DNA of 37,085 bases from Gemmatimonadota bacterium (GCA_009841475.1 VXLT01000297.1:1-37085); one strand, 5' to 3'; positions 7,130 to 17,800 are shown, counted from the stretch's first letter. Program-made: numbers and translations. The notes: a model not told the origin generated them from the letters alone.

Positions 7130-8440
7130 ATGAAGATCGTGCTGGGATACTCGGGGGGTCTGGACACCACGGTGATCGTTCCGTGGCTGCGGGAAAACTA
7201 CCAGGCCGATGTCATCTGCATGGCGGCGGATGTGGGACAGCGCGGCGGGGTCGAGAAGCTTGCCGGGAAGGCCTTTGCCACGGGGGCTTCGGGCTTCTTC
7301 GGAGAGGACCTGAAGGAGGAGTTCGTCGCGGACTATGCGTTGCCGGTGCTGAGAGCGGGCGCCGTGTACAGCCGCAAGTACTTGCTGGGAACGGCCATGG
7401 CGCGGCCCTTGATTTCGCGCAGAATGGTCGAGGTGGCCCGCCGGACCGGGGCCGACGCGCTGGCTCACGGATGCACAGGCAAGGGCAACGACCAGCTCCG
7501 CTTCGAGGTGTCGTTCGCCGCGCTGGCGCCGGACCTGCGGGTGATCGCGCCGTGGAGGGAATGGGACATCCGGTCGCGGGAGGACGCGCTGGACTACGCG
7601 CGAGCCCGCGGCATCTCGCTCGAGGGGATCGACGTCGAGAAGCTGTACTCCCGCGACGAGAACCTCTGGCACATCAGCCACGAGGGCGGACCGCTCGAGG
7701 ACCCGGGCAACGCTGCGGGGTCCGGCGTGTTCGTTTGGACGCGCGATCCGGCGGACGCCCCGGACGTGCCCCTCGAGATCGAGATCGGTTTCGAGGGTGG
7801 CTTCCCGGTCACCATCGATGGGCACGCGCTGTCGCCGCTGGACCTCCTCGTCGAGCTCAACCGGATGGGTTCGGAGCACGGTGTGGGCCGCGCCGACGTG
7901 ATCGAGGACCGGGTGGTCGGGATCAAGTCCCGGGGCGTGTACGAAACGCCCGGCGGCACGATCCTGCTGGCCGCGCTCCAGGAGCTGGAGCAGCTCGTGC
8001 TGTCGCGCCGCTGCCTGGCCCTCAAGGACACTCTCGCCCCGCGCTACGCCGACCTCGTGTACGAGGGCCTGTGGTGGACCCCGGAACGGGAGGCCCTGGA
8101 CGCCATGGTCGACAAGATGATGAAGCACGTAACCGGGACGGTGCGGCTGCGCCTCTTCAAGGGGCAGGCAACGGTGGTGGCGCGCCAGGCTCCGGCGTCG
8201 CTCTACGACCTCGATCTCGCCTCCTTCGGCGCCTCGGAAGGGTACGAGCACTCCGACTCCAGCGGCTTCGTGAAGCTGTTCAGCCTCCCGCAGCGGGCGA
8301 TCGCCGCGCAGGAGGAGGCCGCGCGGGAAACGGCCCGGTCGAACGGGCATGCGAGCGGCGCGGTGGGTGTGCGGCCCGGCGGCGCGGCCCGCGGCCCGGC
8401 GGGCACGCCCCGGCGGCTGGTTTCCCCGGTGGGCCACTGA
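7130..8440 (+). CDS. argG: Argininosuccinate synthase
   Basis: This enzyme condenses citrulline and aspartate with ATP to argininosuccinate, the penultimate step of arginine synthesis in the cytoplasm. The ATP-pyrophosphatase loop GYSGGLDTT lies at residues 6-14, and ACTGKGND-type substrate-binding sequence appears as HGCTGKGNDQ further on. The ATG at 7130 fits the family's start, with CAGGAA upstream. The protein is 436 residues against about 400 usual; the extra is a C-terminal tail rich in glycine, alanine and arginine (from about residue 405), probably disordered. argH follows after 34 bases, so both should be expressed from the promoter and leader upstream. Confidence 0.97.
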   Translation: MKIVLGYSGGLDTTVIVPWLRENYQADVICMAADVGQRGGVEKLAGKAFATGASGFFGEDLKEEFVADYALPVLRAGAVYSRKYLLGTAMARPLISRRMVEVARRTGADALAHGCTGKGNDQLRFEVSFAALAPDLRVIAPWREWDIRSREDALDYARARGISLEGIDVEKLYSRDENLWHISHEGGPLEDPGNAAGSGVFVWTRDPADAPDVPLEIEIGFEGGFPVTIDGHALSPLDLLVELNRMGSEHGVGRADVIEDRVVGIKSRGVYETPGGTILLAALQELEQLVLSRRCLALKDTLAPRYADLVYEGLWWTPEREALDAMVDKMMKHVTGTVRLRLFKGQATVVARQAPASLYDLDLASFGASEGYEHSDSSGFVKLFSLPQRAIAAQEEAARETARSNGHASGAVGVRPGGAARGPAGTPRRLVSPVGH

Positions 8441-8474
8441 CCCTAACGGCCGGACAGCACGGGGACGGGTAGCC

Positions 8475-9923
8475 GTGGTGGATTCGCCGCGCGAGGGAAC
8501 CGGCCACGCCCTCTGGGGAGGGCGCTTCGAGGGCGGGCTCTCCCGCGAAATGGAGGCGCTCAACCGCTCCCTCGATGTGGACTGGCGCCTCTGGCGGCAG
8601 GACGTGCGGGGCAGCCGCGCCTGGGCCCGCGGGCTGGAGCGGGCGGGGATCCTCTCGGCCGCCGAGGCCGCCGGGATCGACGACGGACTCCGCCGGGTAG
8701 CCGCGACGCTGGAGGCGGCGCCGGGACCGGAAGCCTTCCCCGACGAAGACATCCATACGGTCGTCGAGCGCCTTCTCACCGAGACGATCGGCCCGGTGGG
8801 CGGGAAGCTCCACTCCGGACGCTCCCGCAACGACCAGGCGGTTACGGGCTTCCGACTCTGGGGGAAGGATGCGATCCGGGGGCTGCGCGGGGAGCTGGCC
8901 GCCCTGATCGAGGCGATCACCGCGAAAGCCCGCGAGACGGCCGGGATCGTGATGCCCGGCTACACCCACCTCCAGCAGGCCCAGCCCGTCCCGGCCGCGC
9001 ACTGGCTCCTGTCGCGCGCCTGGCCCCTGGTCCGGGATCTGGAACACCTGCGCGCGGTGCTCCGCGAGTGCGACGTTCTTCCCCTCGGCTCGGGGGCGCT
9101 GGCCGGATGCCCCTTCGAGGTGGACCGCGACGCGCTCGCCGCCGACCTCGGCTTCAGCCGCATCACCGAGAACTCGATGGACGCGGTAGGGGACCGCGAC
9201 TGGGCCGCGCGCCTCGTCTTCGGCGCCGCCATGACCGGGGTCCACCTCTCCCAGCTCGCCGAGGACCTGGTCCTCTTCTCGGCCACCGAGTTCGGGTTCG
9301 TGCGGCTCGGGGACGGGTTCACGACGGGGTCGTCGCTGATGCCGCAGAAGCGGAACCCCGACGTGGCCGAACTCACGCGGGGCAAGTCCGGAAGGCTGGT
9401 CGGCAACCTGACGAGGATGCTGACGGTGCTGAAGGGGCTGCCTGCGGGCTACAACCGGGACCTGCAGGAGGACAAGGAAGCCGTCTTCGACTCGGTGGAC
9501 ACGCTGGCCGTGGTGCTGCCCGCGATGACCGGCGCCGTGCGGAGCATGAGGCTGGTGCGGGCGAGGATCGAGGAGGCGCTGCGCCCCGAGATGCTGGCCA
9601 CCGACCTGGCCGACCACCTGGTGCGTCGCGGGGTGCCGTTCCGCGAGAGCCACGACCTCGCGGGGGCGCTCGTCCGCACCGCCGAGGAATCGGGACGGGA
9701 GCTGAGCGAGCTGACCCTCGAAGAGATGCAGGCCGTGCATCCGGACTTCGGCCCGGAGGTGTTCGCGGTCTTCGACCCGAAGTCATCGGTGGAGTCGCGC
9801 GCGGTCCGGGGCGGCACCTCCGCCGAGGCGCTGGCAGCCCAGTTCGCGGCGCTGGAGGAGGCGGTGGCGCGCGCTACAGCGTCCGCCCCGCCGCCTCCGC
9901 AAAGACCCCGAGATCGCGCATAA
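8475..9923 (+). CDS. argH: Argininosuccinate lyase
   Basis: This enzyme cleaves argininosuccinate to arginine and fumarate, the last step of arginine synthesis. It belongs to the fumarase/aspartase superfamily and carries the N-terminal LWGGRF motif (13-18), HSGRSRNDQ (113-121), [10 protein letters not shown] and the superfamily signature [11 protein letters not shown] (about 285) with its catalytic serine loop. I start it at the GTG at 8475 (a second GTG is adjacent at 8478) because GGGGACGGG lies just upstream and the family N-terminus begins there; the longer frame runs into argG. The length, 482 residues, is slightly above the usual 460 because of a proline/arginine-rich tail. Its last 50 bases overlap the 3' end of the DAHP synthase gene on the opposite strand. 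Confidence 0.96.
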   Translation: MVDSPREGTGHALWGGRFEGGLSREMEALNRSLDVDWRLWRQDVRGSRAWARGLERAGILSAAEAAGIDDGLRRVAATLEAAPGPEAFPDEDIHTVVERLLTETIGPVGGKLHSGRSRNDQAVTGFRLWGKDAIRGLRGELAALIEAITAKARETAGIVMPGYTHLQQAQPVPAAHWLLSRAWPLVRDLEHLRAVLRECDVLPLGSGALAGCPFEVDRDALAADLGFSRITENSMDAVGDRDWAARLVFGAAMTGVHLSQLAEDLVLFSATEFGFVRLGDGFTTGSSLMPQKRNPDVAELTRGKSGRLVGNLTRMLTVLKGLPAGYNRDLQEDKEAVFDSVDTLAVVLPAMTGAVRSMRLVRARIEEALRPEMLATDLADHLVRRGVPFRESHDLAGALVRTAEESGRELSELTLEEMQAVHPDFGPEVFAVFDPKSSVESRAVRGGTSAEALAAQFAALEEAVARATASAPPPPQRPRDRA

Positions 9924-10890
9924 GCGCCGCGAACCCGTCGAAGGTGAGCGACTGGTCGCCATCCGACAGCGCCGCCTCCGGGTCCGGATGCACCTCCACG
10001 ATCAGTCCGTCCGCCCCGGCCGCCACCGCCGCGAAACTCAGCGGAGCCACCAGGTCGCGGCGCCCGCCCGCGTGGGACGGGTCGGCGATCACCGGCAGGT
10101 GGGTCTCCATCTTCAGCCACGGGATCGCGGCCAGGTCGAAGGTGTTGCGCGTCTCCCCCCCGAAGGTCCGGATCCCCCTCTCGCAGAGCACGACCTGCAT
10201 GTTGCCGCGGCTCATCACGTATTCGGCCGCCAGGAGCAGATCCTTGAGCGTCGCCGACATGCCCCGCTTCAGCAGCACCGGCCGCTGCAGCTGCCCGACC
10301 TCCCTGAGCAGCGGGAAGTTCTGCATGTTGCGGGTCCCGATCTGGAGCATGTCGACGTACCCCGCCACCAGCTCGGCGTGCCTGGGATCGAGCACCTCGG
10401 TGACGACCGGCAGACCGGTCTCCTCGCGCACCTCGGTCAGGATGCGCAGACCGTCCTCCTTGAGGCCGTCGAAGGAGTAGGGCGACGTTCGGGGCTTGAA
10501 CGCGCCCCCGCGAAGGAGCGCGGCTCCCTCCCCGGCAACGGCGCGCCCGGTCTCCGCCATCATGGAGGCGCCCTCGACCGAGCAGGGACCCGCCGCAACG
10601 AGGCAGGCGCGGCCTCCGAACAACCGGTCTCCCACGGCCACTCTGGTGGTCCGGTCGGCGGCGAAGTCCCGCGCGGCCAGCTTGTAGGGCCGCATGACGG
10701 GGTGCACCGAGTCGACCCCCGGGATGGAGAGCAGCGGGACGTGGCTCAGGCGTGCCTCGTCGCCGATGCATCCGACAATGGTGCGGCTCTCCCCGATCGA
10801 GACGTGCGTGCGGAGGCCCACCGCCTCCACGCGCTCGCGGATGTGGTCGAGCTGATCCTGGGTGATATCCTTCGCTGCTACGATGATCAT
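9874..10890 (-). CDS. aroF: 3-deoxy-7-phosphoheptulonate (DAHP) synthase, type I beta
   Basis: This enzyme joins phosphoenolpyruvate and erythrose 4-phosphate, the first step of the shikimate pathway to aromatic amino acids. The barrel carries [46 protein letters not shown] and DPSHA, all hallmarks of this family. The N-terminal 90 residues form the ferredoxin-like regulatory extension seen in Thermotoga-type enzymes, which is known there to mediate tyrosine feedback. I use the ATG at 10890 (338 residues), since the ferredoxin-like domain begins there and GAGGGG lies upstream; the longer frame covers the rpiA promoter region. Erythrose 4-phosphate links it to the pentose phosphate genes next door. 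Its stop lies inside argH. Confidence 0.95.
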   Translation of the reverse strand: MIIVAAKDITQDQLDHIRERVEAVGLRTHVSIGESRTIVGCIGDEARLSHVPLLSIPGVDSVHPVMRPYKLAARDFAADRTTRVAVGDRLFGGRACLVAAGPCSVEGASMMAETGRAVAGEGAALLRGGAFKPRTSPYSFDGLKEDGLRILTEVREETGLPVVTEVLDPRHAELVAGYVDMLQIGTRNMQNFPLLREVGQLQRPVLLKRGMSATLKDLLLAAEYVMSRGNMQVVLCERGIRTFGGETRNTFDLAAIPWLKMETHLPVIADPSHAGGRRDLVAPLSFAAVAAGADGLIVEVHPDPEAALSDGDQSLTFDGFAALMRDLGVFAEAAGRTL

Positions 10891-11111
10891 GGCATTCTGT
10901 GCCCCTCGGGCGCGGTTGGCTCCGCCGGGTTGGATTGGAACGTCTTGAGCGTGGCTGACGTGGGAAGATGGCCAATTCGGCCGGGGTGTAAAGCGCGCGG
11001 ACGCGCCCGGGCACCCGTTCCGGTGCGGCGCCCCGGGACCGTCCATCTCCCCGCGCGGCGATCCGGACGCGCGATCCGGGGGTGCAACTGGTGACTGTAT
11101 TCCTGACGGCA

Positions 11112-11117
11112 TAGATT
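11112..11117 (+). promoter_or_regulatory. TANNNT -10 box just upstream of rpiA
   Basis: TAGATT ends seven bases before the GTG start, and there is no ribosome-binding site, so the transcript may be leaderless. GTGACT at 11091-11096 could be a -35 but the 15-base spacing is short. The rest of the 234-base divergent gap (10891-11124) shows only GC-rich hairpin potential, for example GCACC with GGTGC around 11010-11030. Confidence 0.4.
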
Positions 11118-11124
11118 CTACCTC

Positions 11125-11865
11125 GTGAACGGCGAGAGAACCCTTGAACCCGCGGAACCGCCCCTGGTGCCATCCGCAGTCGAAGACCTCAAGAGCGCGG
11201 CGGGATGTGAAGCGGCCACGGATGTGGCCTCGGGAATGCGTCTGGGGCTGGGAACCGGCTCGACCGTCGCCTATTTCCTCAGGCACCTCGGTGCCCGTCT
11301 GGCGAGCGGTGAACTAGCCGACGTGGTCGGCGTCCCCACCTCCATCCGCACGGAGAAAGCTGCACGCCGGCTGGGGATACCACTTGGTACCCTCAGCGAA
11401 CTGGCACCTCTCGATCTCACCGTGGACGGCGCTGACGAGGTCGACCCGCAGCTCAACCTCATCAAGGGGCTGGGCGGCGCGCTGCTGCGCGAAAAGATGG
11501 TGGCCCAGGCGTCGGATCGCTTTGTGGCGGTCGTGGACGAAGCCAAGCTTGTGGATCGCCTCGGCGTGCGGGCTCCCGTGCCGGTGGAAGTCGTTCCGTT
11601 CGAATTCGACAGCCATTGGAAGTGGTTGCAGGCTCTGGGGGCCGATCCGCGGTTGAGGAGGGAAGAAAGTGGCGACGCCTTTGTGACCGATAACGGATTG
11701 CTAATCGTCGACTGCAGGTTTGTCAACGGAATCGACGACCCGCTGGGGCTGGAGAGCCGGTTGATGCACCGGGCGGGGGTCGTCGAATCGGGGCTGTTCC
11801 TGGGTCTGGCGGACGAGGCGGTGGTCGCCGGGACCGATGGGGTATACCGGATGGGGCGTGCATGA
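11125..11865 (+). CDS. rpiA: Ribose-5-phosphate isomerase A
   Basis: This enzyme interconverts ribose 5-phosphate and ribulose 5-phosphate in the non-oxidative pentose phosphate pathway. It shows the phosphate-binding GLGTGST (41-47), the catalytic DGADEVD (101-107), [11 protein letters not shown] (114-124) and VDEAK (137-141). The usual third glycine in KGGGGAL is leucine here, a mild variation. The GTG at 11125 gives 246 residues, a little longer than the usual 220-230; a GTG at 11167 would give a more standard length, and neither has a clear ribosome-binding site. The stop overlaps the rpe start (ATGA), so the isomerase and epimerase are translationally coupled. Confidence 0.93.
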   Translation: MNGERTLEPAEPPLVPSAVEDLKSAAGCEAATDVASGMRLGLGTGSTVAYFLRHLGARLASGELADVVGVPTSIRTEKAARRLGIPLGTLSELAPLDLTVDGADEVDPQLNLIKGLGGALLREKMVAQASDRFVAVVDEAKLVDRLGVRAPVPVEVVPFEFDSHWKWLQALGADPRLRREESGDAFVTDNGLLIVDCRFVNGIDDPLGLESRLMHRAGVVESGLFLGLADEAVVAGTDGVYRMGRA

Positions 11866-12560
11866 TGCCCAACGTGGTCAGGATCGCACCGTCGCTGCTG
11901 AGCTGCCGCTTCGCCGAACTGGGCCGGGAGGTGAAGGCCGTCGACGAGGCGGGCGCGGAGTGGATTCATGTGGACGTGATGGACGGACGGTTCGTGCCGA
12001 ACATCACCATCGGTCCGCTGATCGCCGAGGCCGTGCGGGGCGTCACCCGGCGCACGGTCGACGTGCACCTCATGATCGAGGATCCCGACCGCTATATCGC
12101 CGACTTCGCCCGTGCCGGCGCCGACGTGATCACGGTGCACGCCGAGGCGGCGCGACACCTCCACCGCACCCTGGAGCGGATCCGCTCCCTGGGAAAGCGC
12201 GCGGGCGTGGCGCTGAATCCGGCCACCCCGCTGTCCGCCATCGAGGAGGTGCTGGACGGGATCGATCTGCTCCTGGTGATGACCGTGAACCCCGGTTTCG
12301 GCGGCCAGGCCTTCATTCCGCAGTCGCTGGACAAGCTGGCCCGCGCGAGGGCGCTCGTCGAAGCGCGCCGCCCGGGGGAGGTCGAGGTGCAGGTGGACGG
12401 CGGCGTGAGCGAGAAGACGGCTCCCGCCCTGGTAGCCGCCGGCGCGACGGTGCTGGTGGCCGGTTCCGCCGTGTTCGGGCACGCTGGAGGCGCCGCGGCC
12501 GGAGTGGCGGCGCTGCGGGCGTCGGTGGAGGGGATCTCCTGGGAGGAACGGGGTAGATAG
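11862..12560 (+). CDS. rpe: Ribulose-phosphate 3-epimerase
   Basis: This enzyme converts ribulose 5-phosphate to xylulose 5-phosphate, acting on the same pool as RpiA. It is a 232-residue TIM barrel with the expected metal/active-site residues: IAPSLLS (8-14), HVDVMDG (36-42), VHLM (68-71), TVNPGFGGQ (141-149) and VDGGV (178-182). Length and motifs are standard. It overlaps rpiA by four bases and is followed four bases later by the SDR fusion gene, so all are likely one operon. Confidence 0.96.
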   Translation: MMPNVVRIAPSLLSCRFAELGREVKAVDEAGAEWIHVDVMDGRFVPNITIGPLIAEAVRGVTRRTVDVHLMIEDPDRYIADFARAGADVITVHAEAARHLHRTLERIRSLGKRAGVALNPATPLSAIEEVLDGIDLLLVMTVNPGFGGQAFIPQSLDKLARARALVEARRPGEVEVQVDGGVSEKTAPALVAAGATVLVAGSAVFGHAGGAAAGVAALRASVEGISWEERGR

Positions 12561-12564
12561 GGAC

Positions 12565-13959
12565 ATGCCGACCTTCGTTCACGAGTGCGAGATCCCGTTC
12601 CCGGTCGGGGACGTCTTCGGCTGGCACATGCGGCCCGGCGCGCTGGAGCGGCTGCTGCCGCCGTGGGAGGACGTGCGCGTCGTATCCCGCGAAGGCGGCA
12701 TCGACGACGGAGGCGTGGTGCGGATGCGGGCGAAGCGGGGTCCCCTCGCGTTGGAGATGAAGGTGCGCCACACCGCGTTCGAGGCGGAGCGGCTCTTCCG
12801 TGACGAACAGGTCTCCGGCCCGATGGAGTCGTGGGTACACAGCCACGAGTTCGAGCCCGCTGGGAGCGGCGCCACACTGCTCAGCGAGCGGATCGAGTGG
12901 AGGCCGCCGGGTGGAGCCGCGGGGCGGATCTTCGCGCGGGGCGTCATCCAGACCGAACTCAGGCGCTTCTTCGCCTTCCGCGGCAGGCGGCTCGCGCAGG
13001 ACCTGGCGCGGCACGGGGCGTACCAGGGTCCCCGGCTGAAGGTCGCGGTCACCGGCGGGAGCGGCTTCATCGGATCGGCGCTGCGTCATTTCCTGACAAC
13101 GGGGGGGCATGAGGTTCTGCCGATCGTGCGCCGCAAGCCCAAACGGGAGAAGGGTGAAATCGCCTGGGACCCCATGGAGCGCCGCATCGAGGCGGAGCGG
13201 CTCGAGGGAGTCGACGCCGTCGCGCACCTGGCCGGGGAGAGTCTGACCGGCGAGCGGTGGACTCCGGCGAAGAAGCGAAGGATCTGGCGGAGCCGGGTGG
13301 AGGGGACGCGGCTGCTGGTCGAGACGCTGAACGGCCTGCGCCGCCCGCCCCGGGTACTGGTTTCGGCGTCGGCGATCGGGTTCTACGGGGACCGGGGAGC
13401 CGAACGGCTTGCCGAGGACAGCCGGCCGGGGAAGGGGTTCCTGGCCGACCTCTGCCGTGAGTGGGAGGCGGAGGCCGGCGCGGCGCGGCGCTCCGGGATC
13501 CGCGTCGTGACGCTGCGCACCGGGCTGGTCCTCAGCCCGGCGGGGGGAGCCCTCGGCACGATGCTGCTCCCCTTCAAGATGGGGATCGGCGGCCGCCTCG
13601 GAACCGGGCGCCAGTACGTGAGCTGGATCGATCACGACGACCTCGTGGGGCTCATCTTCCACGCGATCACCACCCCCTCGCTCAGGGGACCGGTCAACGC
13701 CACCGCCCCCCATCCGGTCCCTAACGCCACCTTCACCACGATCCTGGGACGCGTGCTCAAGCGCCCCACGCTGCTGCCCGTGCCGTCGCTCGCGGTGAAG
13801 GGCATGTTCGGCGAGATGGGAAAGACCCTGCTGCTGGAGGGCGCCCGGGTGCTGCCGGAGGCGGCCTCGCGGAGCGGCTTCCGCTTCGACTTCGAGGGTC
13901 TCGAGGAATCGCTGGCCTACCAGCTCGGCCACGCCGGGCCAGCTGCCCGGCAGCGATGA
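12565..13959 (+). CDS. SRPBCC domain fused to a TIGR01777-type epimerase/SDR protein
   Basis: This is a 464-residue two-domain protein of unknown substrate. Residues 1-150 resemble the SRPBCC (Bet v 1/START-like) ligand-binding fold. Residues 158-464 form an extended short-chain dehydrogenase of the YfcH/TIGR01777 family, with the NAD(P)-binding TGGSGFIG (163-170), HLAGES, and SASAIGFYG where the tyrosine should be catalytic. The fusion is a known arrangement in this family, but no reaction has been firmly assigned to it that I can name. It starts four bases after rpe with AGGGA upstream, and pdxH follows. Confidence 0.88.
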   Translation: MPTFVHECEIPFPVGDVFGWHMRPGALERLLPPWEDVRVVSREGGIDDGGVVRMRAKRGPLALEMKVRHTAFEAERLFRDEQVSGPMESWVHSHEFEPAGSGATLLSERIEWRPPGGAAGRIFARGVIQTELRRFFAFRGRRLAQDLARHGAYQGPRLKVAVTGGSGFIGSALRHFLTTGGHEVLPIVRRKPKREKGEIAWDPMERRIEAERLEGVDAVAHLAGESLTGERWTPAKKRRIWRSRVEGTRLLVETLNGLRRPPRVLVSASAIGFYGDRGAERLAEDSRPGKGFLADLCREWEAEAGAARRSGIRVVTLRTGLVLSPAGGALGTMLLPFKMGIGGRLGTGRQYVSWIDHDDLVGLIFHAITTPSLRGPVNATAPHPVPNATFTTILGRVLKRPTLLPVPSLAVKGMFGEMGKTLLLEGARVLPEAASRSGFRFDFEGLEESLAYQLGHAGPAARQR

Positions 13960-14026
13960 TCCCGCCGCCCCTCCGCAGGTGGCGCCCCGCGCACCCCCGC
14001 GATCCGCGCCCGCCGGCGGGGCACCG

Positions 14027-14653
14027 ATGAGCCGGGATTCGCACCCGCCCGGCCTCGCGCTCGCGGACCTCGCCGCCGACCCTCTCGACGAGTTCGCGCG
14101 CTGGTTCGCCGCCGCCGAGGCCGAGCCCGGGATCGTTTTCGCCGAGGCGGTCTGCCTGTCCACCCTGGGGCTGGACGACACGCCCGAGGGCCGGATGGTC
14201 CTGCTGAAGCACTTCGACGGGCGCGGGTTCGTCTTCTACACCAACCTCGACTCGCAAAAGGGCCGCGCGCTCGAGGCGCACCCCAGGGCGGGTATGACCT
14301 TCTACTGGCAGCCGCTCGGGCGCCAGGTGAGGATCCGTGGCCAGGTCGAGCCGGTTTCACCGGAGGAGGCGGACGCCTACTTCGGCAGCCGCCCCCGCGA
14401 GAGCCGCATCGGGGCCTGGGCGTCGGACCAGAGCAGGGAGCTGGAGAGCCGGGCGGTGCTGGAGGCGAGGACGAGGGAGCTGGAAGCGCGCTTCGCGGAC
14501 GGCGACGTCCCCAGGCCGCCCAACTGGTCCGGCTTCCGCATCGTCCCCGAGGCCATCGAGTTCTGGCAGGAGGGGAGGGCGCGGCTGCACGACCGCGTCG
14601 TCTACGAGCGCGAGGGTGCGGGGGAATGGGCGCGGCGGCGGCTGTATCCCTGA
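14027..14653 (+). CDS. pdxH: Pyridoxamine 5'-phosphate oxidase
   Basis: This FMN enzyme oxidises pyridoxine or pyridoxamine 5'-phosphate to pyridoxal 5'-phosphate, supplying the PLP used by the dehydratase and aminotransferase in this window. It has RMVLLKHFDGRGFVFYTN, SQKGRALE, WQPLGRQVRIRG and the C-terminal RLHDR, all classical. The ATG at 14027 gives 208 residues, close to the usual 210-220, and has GGGG upstream; a GTG at 13979 would add a proline/alanine-rich extension with no ribosome-binding site. It is probably the last gene of the rpiA operon. Confidence 0.95.
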   Translation: MSRDSHPPGLALADLAADPLDEFARWFAAAEAEPGIVFAEAVCLSTLGLDDTPEGRMVLLKHFDGRGFVFYTNLDSQKGRALEAHPRAGMTFYWQPLGRQVRIRGQVEPVSPEEADAYFGSRPRESRIGAWASDQSRELESRAVLEARTRELEARFADGDVPRPPNWSGFRIVPEAIEFWQEGRARLHDRVVYEREGAGEWARRRLYP

Positions 14654-14664
14654 GCGGGCGGCCC

Positions 14665-14754
14665 CATCCGGCGCGGCATCATCGGGCTCGGCATCATCCG
14701 GCACAGCCTCATCCGGCACAGCCTCATCCGGCACAGCCTCATCCGGCGCACAGC
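14665..14754. repeat. Six-copy 15-bp tandem repeat
   Basis: Six consecutive 15-base units occupy 14665-14754. Three are identical, CATCCGGCACAGCCT (14695-14709, 14710-14724, 14725-14739); two diverged copies precede them (14665-14679, 14680-14694) and one partly diverged copy follows (14740-14754). The array begins 12 bases after the pdxH stop in the convergent gap and encodes nothing convincing. It has the form of a variable-number tandem repeat. Confidence 0.85.
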
Positions 14755-14763
14755 TCCACCAGC

Positions 14764-14803
14764 CTTGAATTAAGAAAAGAAAATTTAACTTAAAAACTCT
14801 TTC
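14764..14803. terminator. AT-rich imperfect hairpin between convergent genes
   Basis: The stretch is very AT-rich for this genome and contains TAAGAAAAGA (14771-14780) and TCTTTCTTA (about 14798-14806), which pair with one bulged A. It abuts the stop of the fusion gene and could help end transcription from both sides. It is not a classical GC stem with T tract. Confidence 0.3.
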
Positions 14804-17800
14804 TTACTGCACGAAACCCACCAACGCGCTCTCGTTCAGCACCGCCGCCAGCGTTTCCAGCAGCAATCCGGCCTCCGCTTCGCCGAAGACCAGGGGCGGC
14901 TTGATCTTGATCACGTTGTGGGCGGGTCCGTCCACGCTGAGCAGAACGCCCATCTCGCGGGCCCGGTTCACGAGGTACGAGCAGGCCTCGGGGAAGGGCT
15001 CGCGGGAGGCGCGGTCCCGCACGAACTCGATCCCCAGGAAGAGTCCGCGCCCGCGCACGTCGCCCACGATCGGATGGTCCGATGTGATCTCGCGCAGCCC
15101 CCGCAGCAGCGCGCCCCCGACCGTGCGCGCATGCTCCTGCAACCCCCGGTCCCGGATCTCGGCCAGCACCGCCCGCGCCGCGGCGCAGGAGACCGGGTTG
15201 CCGCCGAAGGTGCTGAAGTACTCCATGCCGTTGGCGAAGGAGTCCGCGATCTCGCGGGTGGTCACCACCGCGGCGACCGGGTGCCCGTTCCCCATCGGCT
15301 TGCCCAGAGTGACGATGTCGGGCACGACGTCCTGCAGCTCGAACCCCCAGAAGGCGTCGCCGACCCGGCCGAACCCGACCTGCACTTCGTCGGCGATGCA
15401 GACCCCGCCCGCCCGCCGGATGTGGCGGAAGGCGGCGTCCACGTAGCCGGGAGGCGGTTCGATCTGGCCGCCGCAGCTGAGGATCGGTTCCGCGATGAAG
15501 GCCGCGACGCCGGGGCCGGTCCGGGGCGCGTCGAGGCGGCGGGCTGCACGGGCCACATCGCCGGCGTAGCGCCGGGCCAGCTCGTCGTCGGTCAGTCCTG
15601 CGCCGCGCCGGTAGCGGCCCCGGTAGACGTCGGGCATGGGGGCCACCGCCACACGGCCGCTCGGTCCGCGCCCCCCGGGTCCGTCGAACTTGTACTGGCT
15701 CACCTCGACCAGCCCGCCGGTGTTGCCGTGGTAGCCGCCCTCCAGGCAGACCACTCCGTCGTTCCCGGTGTGATTGCGCGCCATCCGCAGGGCGAGTTCG
15801 TTCGCCTCGCTTCCCGAGCAGACCAGGAAGACGACCTCGAGCGGAGCGGGGAAGTGGGCCAGGAGTTCGCCGGCGAGCGCGACGATCTCGCCGTGCAGGT
15901 AGCGGGTGTTGGTGTTGAGGAGGCGGGACTGGCGCGCGATCGCCTCGGCGACCCGGCGGTTCCCGTGCCCGACGTGAGGGACGTTGTTGACGGTGTCCAG
16001 GTAGCGGCGCGCGGCGTTGTCGTAGAGGTAGGCGCCCAGGCCGCGCACCATGTGGATCGGATCGTCGTAGGACAGGCTGAGGGACGAACCGAGAACCGTC
16101 TTGCGCTTTGCCGCCAGATCGCGCTTTCGCAGGAAGGGATCGTCGCCGGTGCCGGTCGCGGTGACGGTGCCGGGGGGCAGGCCCGCGAGCGCGGAGGGGT
16201 CGGGCAGCACCGATTCCCAGACCGTGCGCAGCCGCTGAAGCGCCACGCCGGGGAAGTTGTGGGGGTCGGCGCCCTCGATGCCGTCGTCGCAGAGGGGGTC
16301 CAGCGCGATGACCTGGAAGTGCAGGTGGGGCGGCCAGCCCCCGTTGACGTCGGCGCCGCCGAGCCAGCCGATCACGTCCCCGGCGGCGATGTGGCGGCCG
16401 GGCTCGAGGTGCGCGAGGGTGGCGTGGTCGAGGTGGCCGTAGAGGGTGTGAAAGCCCGGCTGGTGCGGACTCGCGGCGTCTGCGGCGGGTTCGCTCCCGG
16501 GGCCCGCCGCGCCGGGTTCGTGCCGAAGGATGACGGTGGGTCCGTAGTCGCGCGGCCGGTCGTTGTCGGCGACCGAGACGACTACGCCCGCGAGGGGGCT
16601 GTGGACGGGGGTGCCCGGGGGTGCGAAGAGGTCGAGGCCGAGGTGGATGGTGCGCGCCTCGGGGCCGTCGTTCCCCGGTGCGTGGAAGTCGGGGGCGTCG
16701 TAGAGAAGCCGGGCCTCGCCGTAGCGGCCCACCCCCACCGTGGCCCCGTGGGCGGCCATCTCGGCCACCACCCAGCGGTCGAGCGCACCCTCGGGGAGGA
16801 GGTCGCCGGGGTGGGGGAGCGCCGGGCTGCCCACCGAAAGGTCGATGGTGTGGGGGCGCGCGAGGACATCCGGCGCCATCACGGAAGCGGCCGGGCCTGG
16901 CGGGGTGACCGCCGCGAGTCCGGGATTCGGCGGGAGGCCGGCCGCTTCGCGAATCCGGAATTCGGCGATCCTCCAGTCGGTCCGGGCCAGCGTGTCCAGG
17001 AGCTCCCAGGCAGGCTCCTGGCTCACCGCGAGGTAGGCGTTGTCCGGCTGGCGCCGCATCTCGGCGGCCTGCACGCAGACCGAAAGGCAGAGCCGCAGCG
17101 CCACGATCGGGACGATGGCCGTGCATTCGGCCTCGCTCACCGGGGCCACGGAAGCGTAGCCGCGTACGATCGCGCACCCCGCCTCCAGCGGATCGGGCAG
17201 CCCCATCATGGCGTAGGTGGCCGCGACGGCGATCTCGGCCACCCGCCAGCCGCGCACCACATCGCCGAAATCGATGAGCCCGGCCAGCCGCGCTCCCTCG
17301 AGGGAGGGGACCACGATCACGTTGTAGTCGTTGGCGTCGTTGTGGATCGTCGAGGAGGGCAGGTCGCCGCGGACGGGATCGAGGCGGCGCACGGCGCGTT
17401 CCAGCGTCGCGGCGACCAGGTCGCGGCCGGTGGCGAGATCCCCCAGGCGTGCACGCACGGTCCCGGCGGCGGTTTCCATCCGCCAGGGGAAGTCACGGGC
17501 CAGCGCCGGGTGGTCGAAGTCCGTGAGCGCCGCATCCAGCTCGGCCAGCAGCGCGCCGAGCGACTCGAGTACGGCCATTGAGCGGGGCCTCAGTTCAGCC
17601 AGCGGGATCCCGTCGATGTAGGTGCAGGCGCACGCAATGATGGGCTCTCCGCGAAGGTCGGCCTCCGCGATTGTGGGCCGGGGGGCGGCAACCTCCGCGA
17701 TCGCGGACCGGGGGGCGGCGCCCCCGGGCGGAACCACGCGCGGGACGCGGACACCCGGGCCGGAGCCCTCCAGGTGGATCAGCGCGGTCGTGATCAGTTC

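Noticed and set aside
6931-8472. Arginine-rich open frame across the argG leader and argG, considered as a leader peptide
   Set aside because: It includes codons CGA AGA CGG AGA near 7095-7106, but it has no ribosome-binding site, does not stop before argG, and continues as a shadow of argG. GC-rich off-frames are generally arginine-rich.
14665-14754. CRISPR array
   Set aside because: Units are 15 bases and contiguous with no spacers, so it is a tandem repeat.
14918-17581. 887-codon open frame antisense to the fusion gene
   Set aside because: Valine, glycine and arginine-rich shadow without domains; the opposite strand has three intact catalytic domains.
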